A stretch of 15,131 nt of DNA from Bacteroidota bacterium. Its GTDB lineage: Bacteria; Bacteroidota; Rhodothermia; Rhodothermales; UBA10348. Under the pieces are notes generated by a model, which saw only the letters and a program-made list of their open reading frames with translations, searched no databases and was not told the origin of the DNA. Location: the NCBI GenBank assembly GCA_004356385.1, contig SMXL01000015.1, positions 1 to 15,131 of the forward strand, read 5' to 3'. This document shows positions 12,682 to 15,131 of the stretch, one piece after another (position 1 is the first letter of the stretch; each line of letters starts with the position of its first letter). A program made the position numbers and the translations under genes.

Positions 12682-14688
12682 CTAAAACAGCCAGTGCATT
12701 GTGACCGAAAGGTTAGGAATCAACGTTCGGATTCCTCTTTTTGCGGCTGCGCGAATGACTCGCTCAAAACCATCCGGTAAATCGCCGTACAACTTTGCGT
12801 TGACGACCTGGAACGTAGCCCATCCGTCGAACCGGAGAAAGGCGCCACGCCTGAGCGGCCAGACAAGAGACGTTGTGGGCCCGATTTGTGAAATTTTTCG
12901 CCGGCCCATTCGCGAAATCGTAGACAGTTGACCAGATCCGTCACTCGCGTCATAGCGAATGGTGATCGCTCTGTCAAAGTCGCTTCGAATAAACATTCGA
13001 ATTCCGATTTCAGCCTGAATTTTCGTACCCACGTTGAGGCGAACCCAGGTACTCGTGGATCGAAGTGTATCGAAGGGGATTTCGGCGAATGCTTCGTCGA
13101 GAAAACGACCTAGTCGTAAGTCGCTCCATCTACCGGTGACTCGAATTCTAATTCCTCGTCCAAAATCATGCTCGGCATCGAGATTGTAACTCAGTTCTCG
13201 GGCCGACTGGTCTGTAGGGCGCCGACCGGGTAGTAAAAAGTCGTCAACCGTATAATTTGCCCGAACTTCCGTCATCATATTGATTCGGGTAGTCGGGGAG
13301 GGTTTCCATATGACCGTCGGTCTGAAACGCAAGGATCGCTGCACGTTGTTTTCGGCTGAGCGTTCGGACTTCAGATAAACCGTATGGTAACTGGTTCCAT
13401 TAATCTGAATCTGTAGTTCAACGTATCGGGTCAGACGGAAGCTGGCTCCCAGGCGCCCGTCGAAATACAGCTCATCTCGATCGTCGGGATTTACCTTCGG
13501 GGTGTCATGCCTGAAAATATTTGCGGAGACGTTGGCCTGAAGAACAGTCCGCCCGCCAACCGGAGTGCGAAAATTGAACTGGACCTGGAAGAATCCCCGA
13601 TCGTAGTCAGCCTGTCTCAGCAGGTTTTGCTTTTGCGAGGCTTGTGCTGGAGGTAAATCCGACTCATTTGAAAGTTGTCGATCCTCAACCTCGGCCCCGG
13701 CGCGCAGGGAAAATCGGACAAACGATTGGTCGCGGACAAATGTGGAGCTTAGCTCTCCTTCGAGCATGCGACGTTGAAATTCAGAGTCGAAAAAAATCGC
13801 TTCGTCGGGCGCCCGCAAGGTTTCGATGGTGCGACTGTTGGTCGAGAATTCCAACCGCCCACTAATCACGGTACCGCGCGCGACCGGTCTTTCGATAAGG
13901 ACCGTAGCGACAAGCGTATCACTGTGTGTCGACTCCACCGTCTCTGCCACGCGACTGCTCTTTTCATCTCGATTCAGGAAGGATGCAGCCTGGTATGCGT
14001 CGCGGCGAATACGGGCCACCTTTACCTGGGTCCGGAGACGTGTTCCGTCAAAAGTCCGTTCTGCAACTGCATCAAACCGAAACATTTCGCTTCGCCGAGG
14101 AGCCAAACTCTGAATCAACCCTTCTCCTGACATCGAAACCTTGTATGCGTCGACGGAGGTAGCAGGCACATCGAATCGAATTCCAATGGCCGGACCTGCA
14201 TCGGTTCTGAGAGGGGCCCGCCCGGGGCCCTCAGAAAACCCCGGGCGTTGATCAAGGGACGCTCCCACGAGCGGTTCCAACCAGACCTTTTCTGCCACCG
14301 GAAAACGAAAGCCTGCCAGAAGATTTTGACGCAATACACGGCTGAGGCTGAACCATCCCATTGATCCATAAACGGCCACGCGCTTGTCTCCAAACGGCTT
14401 CTTTACGGTCAGGTTGGTCTGGTTTTCATCACGAAAACTCAGGCGATCGTCAAACAGAATGAATGCGTCAGAACGAAACAAATTTGACAGATCGATCTGC
14501 CATCCGTTGATGGGCTGAGAAAGCTGAAAAAGGGCGGACCAACGATAGCGGTTTATGTCCCGCTCAAATCCACCCGTGAATATCCCCTGACCGGAGGTTG
14601 ATTGGACCGGAGTGTATGCAAATATCGTAATGACAAAAAGAATACGTGCGACGTGACGATTCACGGATGCCATGGAGACTATTTCCAT
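12682..14688 (-). CDS. Putative outer-membrane beta-barrel protein, unclassified
   Basis: A 668-aa protein I do not recognise by family. It has a secretion signal (hydrophobic ARILFVITIFAYTPV, cleavage likely near the S-G-Q-G around residues 32-35) and no lipobox. The mature chain is almost entirely alternating amphipathic beta strands with polar loops, for example VSMSGEGLIQ, FVRFSLRAGAEVE, FFQVQFNFRTPV, VLQANVSANIF and IQAEIGIRMFI. It ends in IPNLSVTMHWLF; a terminal Phe after a last amphipathic strand is the usual BAM recognition feature. I see no TonB box or plug domain, so it may be a porin-like or structural barrel of many strands. The start could also be the ATG at 14673, which gives a more typical signal peptide. 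It follows the HIT gene by 40 bp and precedes coaE by 31 bp. Confidence 0.78.
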   Translation of the reverse strand: MEIVSMASVNRHVARILFVITIFAYTPVQSTSGQGIFTGGFERDINRYRWSALFQLSQPINGWQIDLSNLFRSDAFILFDDRLSFRDENQTNLTVKKPFGDKRVAVYGSMGWFSLSRVLRQNLLAGFRFPVAEKVWLEPLVGASLDQRPGFSEGPGRAPLRTDAGPAIGIRFDVPATSVDAYKVSMSGEGLIQSLAPRRSEMFRFDAVAERTFDGTRLRTQVKVARIRRDAYQAASFLNRDEKSSRVAETVESTHSDTLVATVLIERPVARGTVISGRLEFSTNSRTIETLRAPDEAIFFDSEFQRRMLEGELSSTFVRDQSFVRFSLRAGAEVEDRQLSNESDLPPAQASQKQNLLRQADYDRGFFQVQFNFRTPVGGRTVLQANVSANIFRHDTPKVNPDDRDELYFDGRLGASFRLTRYVELQIQINGTSYHTVYLKSERSAENNVQRSLRFRPTVIWKPSPTTRINMMTEVRANYTVDDFLLPGRRPTDQSARELSYNLDAEHDFGRGIRIRVTGRWSDLRLGRFLDEAFAEIPFDTLRSTSTWVRLNVGTKIQAEIGIRMFIRSDFDRAITIRYDASDGSGQLSTISRMGRRKISQIGPTTSLVWPLRRGAFLRFDGWATFQVVNAKLYGDLPDGFERVIRAAAKRGIRTLIPNLSVTMHWLF

Positions 14689-14728
14689 TCAGGAATGGTT
14701 ACTCTTCTCACTGAGCAGCAATATTTCT

Positions 14729-15073
14729 CTATCCGGGTGGCCACCCAAGCTTCCTTCCCCCTAGCAAGTGAAGATGAATGTGGGGTACTGTTTGAGAAGC
14801 GTCTGGACCACAATTGAAAACCGTCCGGTATCCATTCGTAAGCTCCTCCTGCTCGGCAATTTTTTTGGCGACCAAAAAGAGGTGTCCCACGATGGGTCCA
14901 TCTTCCTCTTCAAGATCATTCAACGAAGGAATGGGTTTTCGAGGAACGACCAGAATGTGCGTGGGAGCTTGAGGGTTAATGTCACGAAACGCAATACAAA
15001 GGTCATCTTCCCAGACCAGATCCGATGGAATTTCGCGATCGGCGATGCGTTCAAACAGTGTTTTTTCCGGCAT
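14729..15073 (-). CDS. HIT family protein (HINT-like nucleotide hydrolase/transferase)
   Basis: A histidine-triad protein of 114 aa, the size of HINT purine-nucleoside phosphoramidases, which hydrolyse AMP-linked substrates in the cytoplasm as dimers. Visible are TLFERIADREIPSDLVWEDD (5-24), FRDINPQAPTHILVVPR (29-45), and NCGPDASQTVPHIHLHLLGG with the triad H98-I-H100-L-H102-L and catalytic His100. The C-terminal GRKLGWPPG is typical of the HINT branch. The frame is open from a TTG at 15100, but the ATG at 15073 (MPEKTLFERI) matches the family N-terminus and is preferred. The physiological substrate is unknown. A TATTCTTG on the minus strand at 15105-15098 is close to the Bacteroidota TAnnTTTG -7 box and would place transcription start just upstream, but no -33 element is seen. 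It appears to be the first gene of the HIT-barrel-coaE run. Confidence 0.94.
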   Translation of the reverse strand: MPEKTLFERIADREIPSDLVWEDDLCIAFRDINPQAPTHILVVPRKPIPSLNDLEEEDGPIVGHLFLVAKKIAEQEELTNGYRTVFNCGPDASQTVPHIHLHLLGGRKLGWPPG

Positions 15074-15131
15074 GTGTTCTTCTGAAGGCTCTCGTCGCAA
15101 GAATATAATTCAAATCCGAGTCGTGAGTCCG

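Noticed and set aside
13644..14162. Several 73-118 codon plus-strand frames antisense to the barrel gene
   Set aside because: They are mutually overlapping frames with no signal peptide, motif or ribosome site; the minus-strand barrel frame spans the whole region.
1..15131. CRISPR arrays, tRNA/rRNA genes, insertion sequences, phage or defence islands
   Set aside because: I saw no regularly spaced direct repeats, no tRNA-like cloverleaf, and no transposase, integrase, nuclease or reverse-transcriptase motifs. The content is core metabolism, repair and membrane genes with even composition.

Overview
The window looks like an ordinary chromosomal segment of a free-living Gram-negative bacterium, most likely from the Bacteroidota/Rhodothermota side of the tree. 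The evidence is a DUF2480 protein (a family I know from Bacteroidota), two lipoproteins with L-S-G-C lipoboxes of which one resembles a beta-propeller, an outer-membrane barrel ending in Phe, a Bacteroidota-style dephospho-CoA kinase, and mostly weak or absent Shine-Dalgarno sequences. Base composition is moderately GC-rich by eye and even throughout. There is no transposase, integrase, phage gene, CRISPR array, tRNA or rRNA. The taxonomic placement is inference.

Layout. The left edge (1-190, minus) holds the N-terminus of a lipoprotein running off the window. Divergent from it is a plus-strand trio: a class I (IscS/NifS-like) cysteine desulfurase, a DUF2480 protein whose ribosome site overlaps the desulfurase stop, and a short-chain dehydrogenase. 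They converge on recG (minus), which follows a beta-propeller-like lipoprotein gene on the same strand. Divergent from that lipoprotein is priA (plus). Next come the 4.5S SRP RNA gene with a built-in intrinsic terminator, and yajC (plus). A large hybrid histidine kinase (minus) converges on yajC. After a 188-bp non-coding gap lies a minus-strand set transcribed in the order HIT protein, outer-membrane barrel protein, coaE.

How the genes fit together. recG and priA are the two main fork-rescue/restart helicases and sit about 1.2 kb apart in divergent units. The SRP RNA and YajC both serve membrane protein targeting and export (SRP-SecYEG-SecDF-YajC), so their adjacency makes sense. The desulfurase-DUF2480 pair suggests sulfur or Fe-S work, although no scaffold protein gene is present. 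The hybrid kinase has a periplasmic helical sensor resembling HBM domains, a canonical kinase core, a degenerate first receiver (Asn at the phospho-acceptor position) and a canonical second receiver, with no partner regulator nearby.

I found no convincing new multi-gene system. The points most worth a second look are the degenerate receiver and its sensor, the DUF2480-desulfurase link, the unclassified barrel in the coaE unit, a small hairpin that could mask the ribosome site of the propeller lipoprotein, and a perfect 6-bp dyad in the only sizeable intergenic gap.
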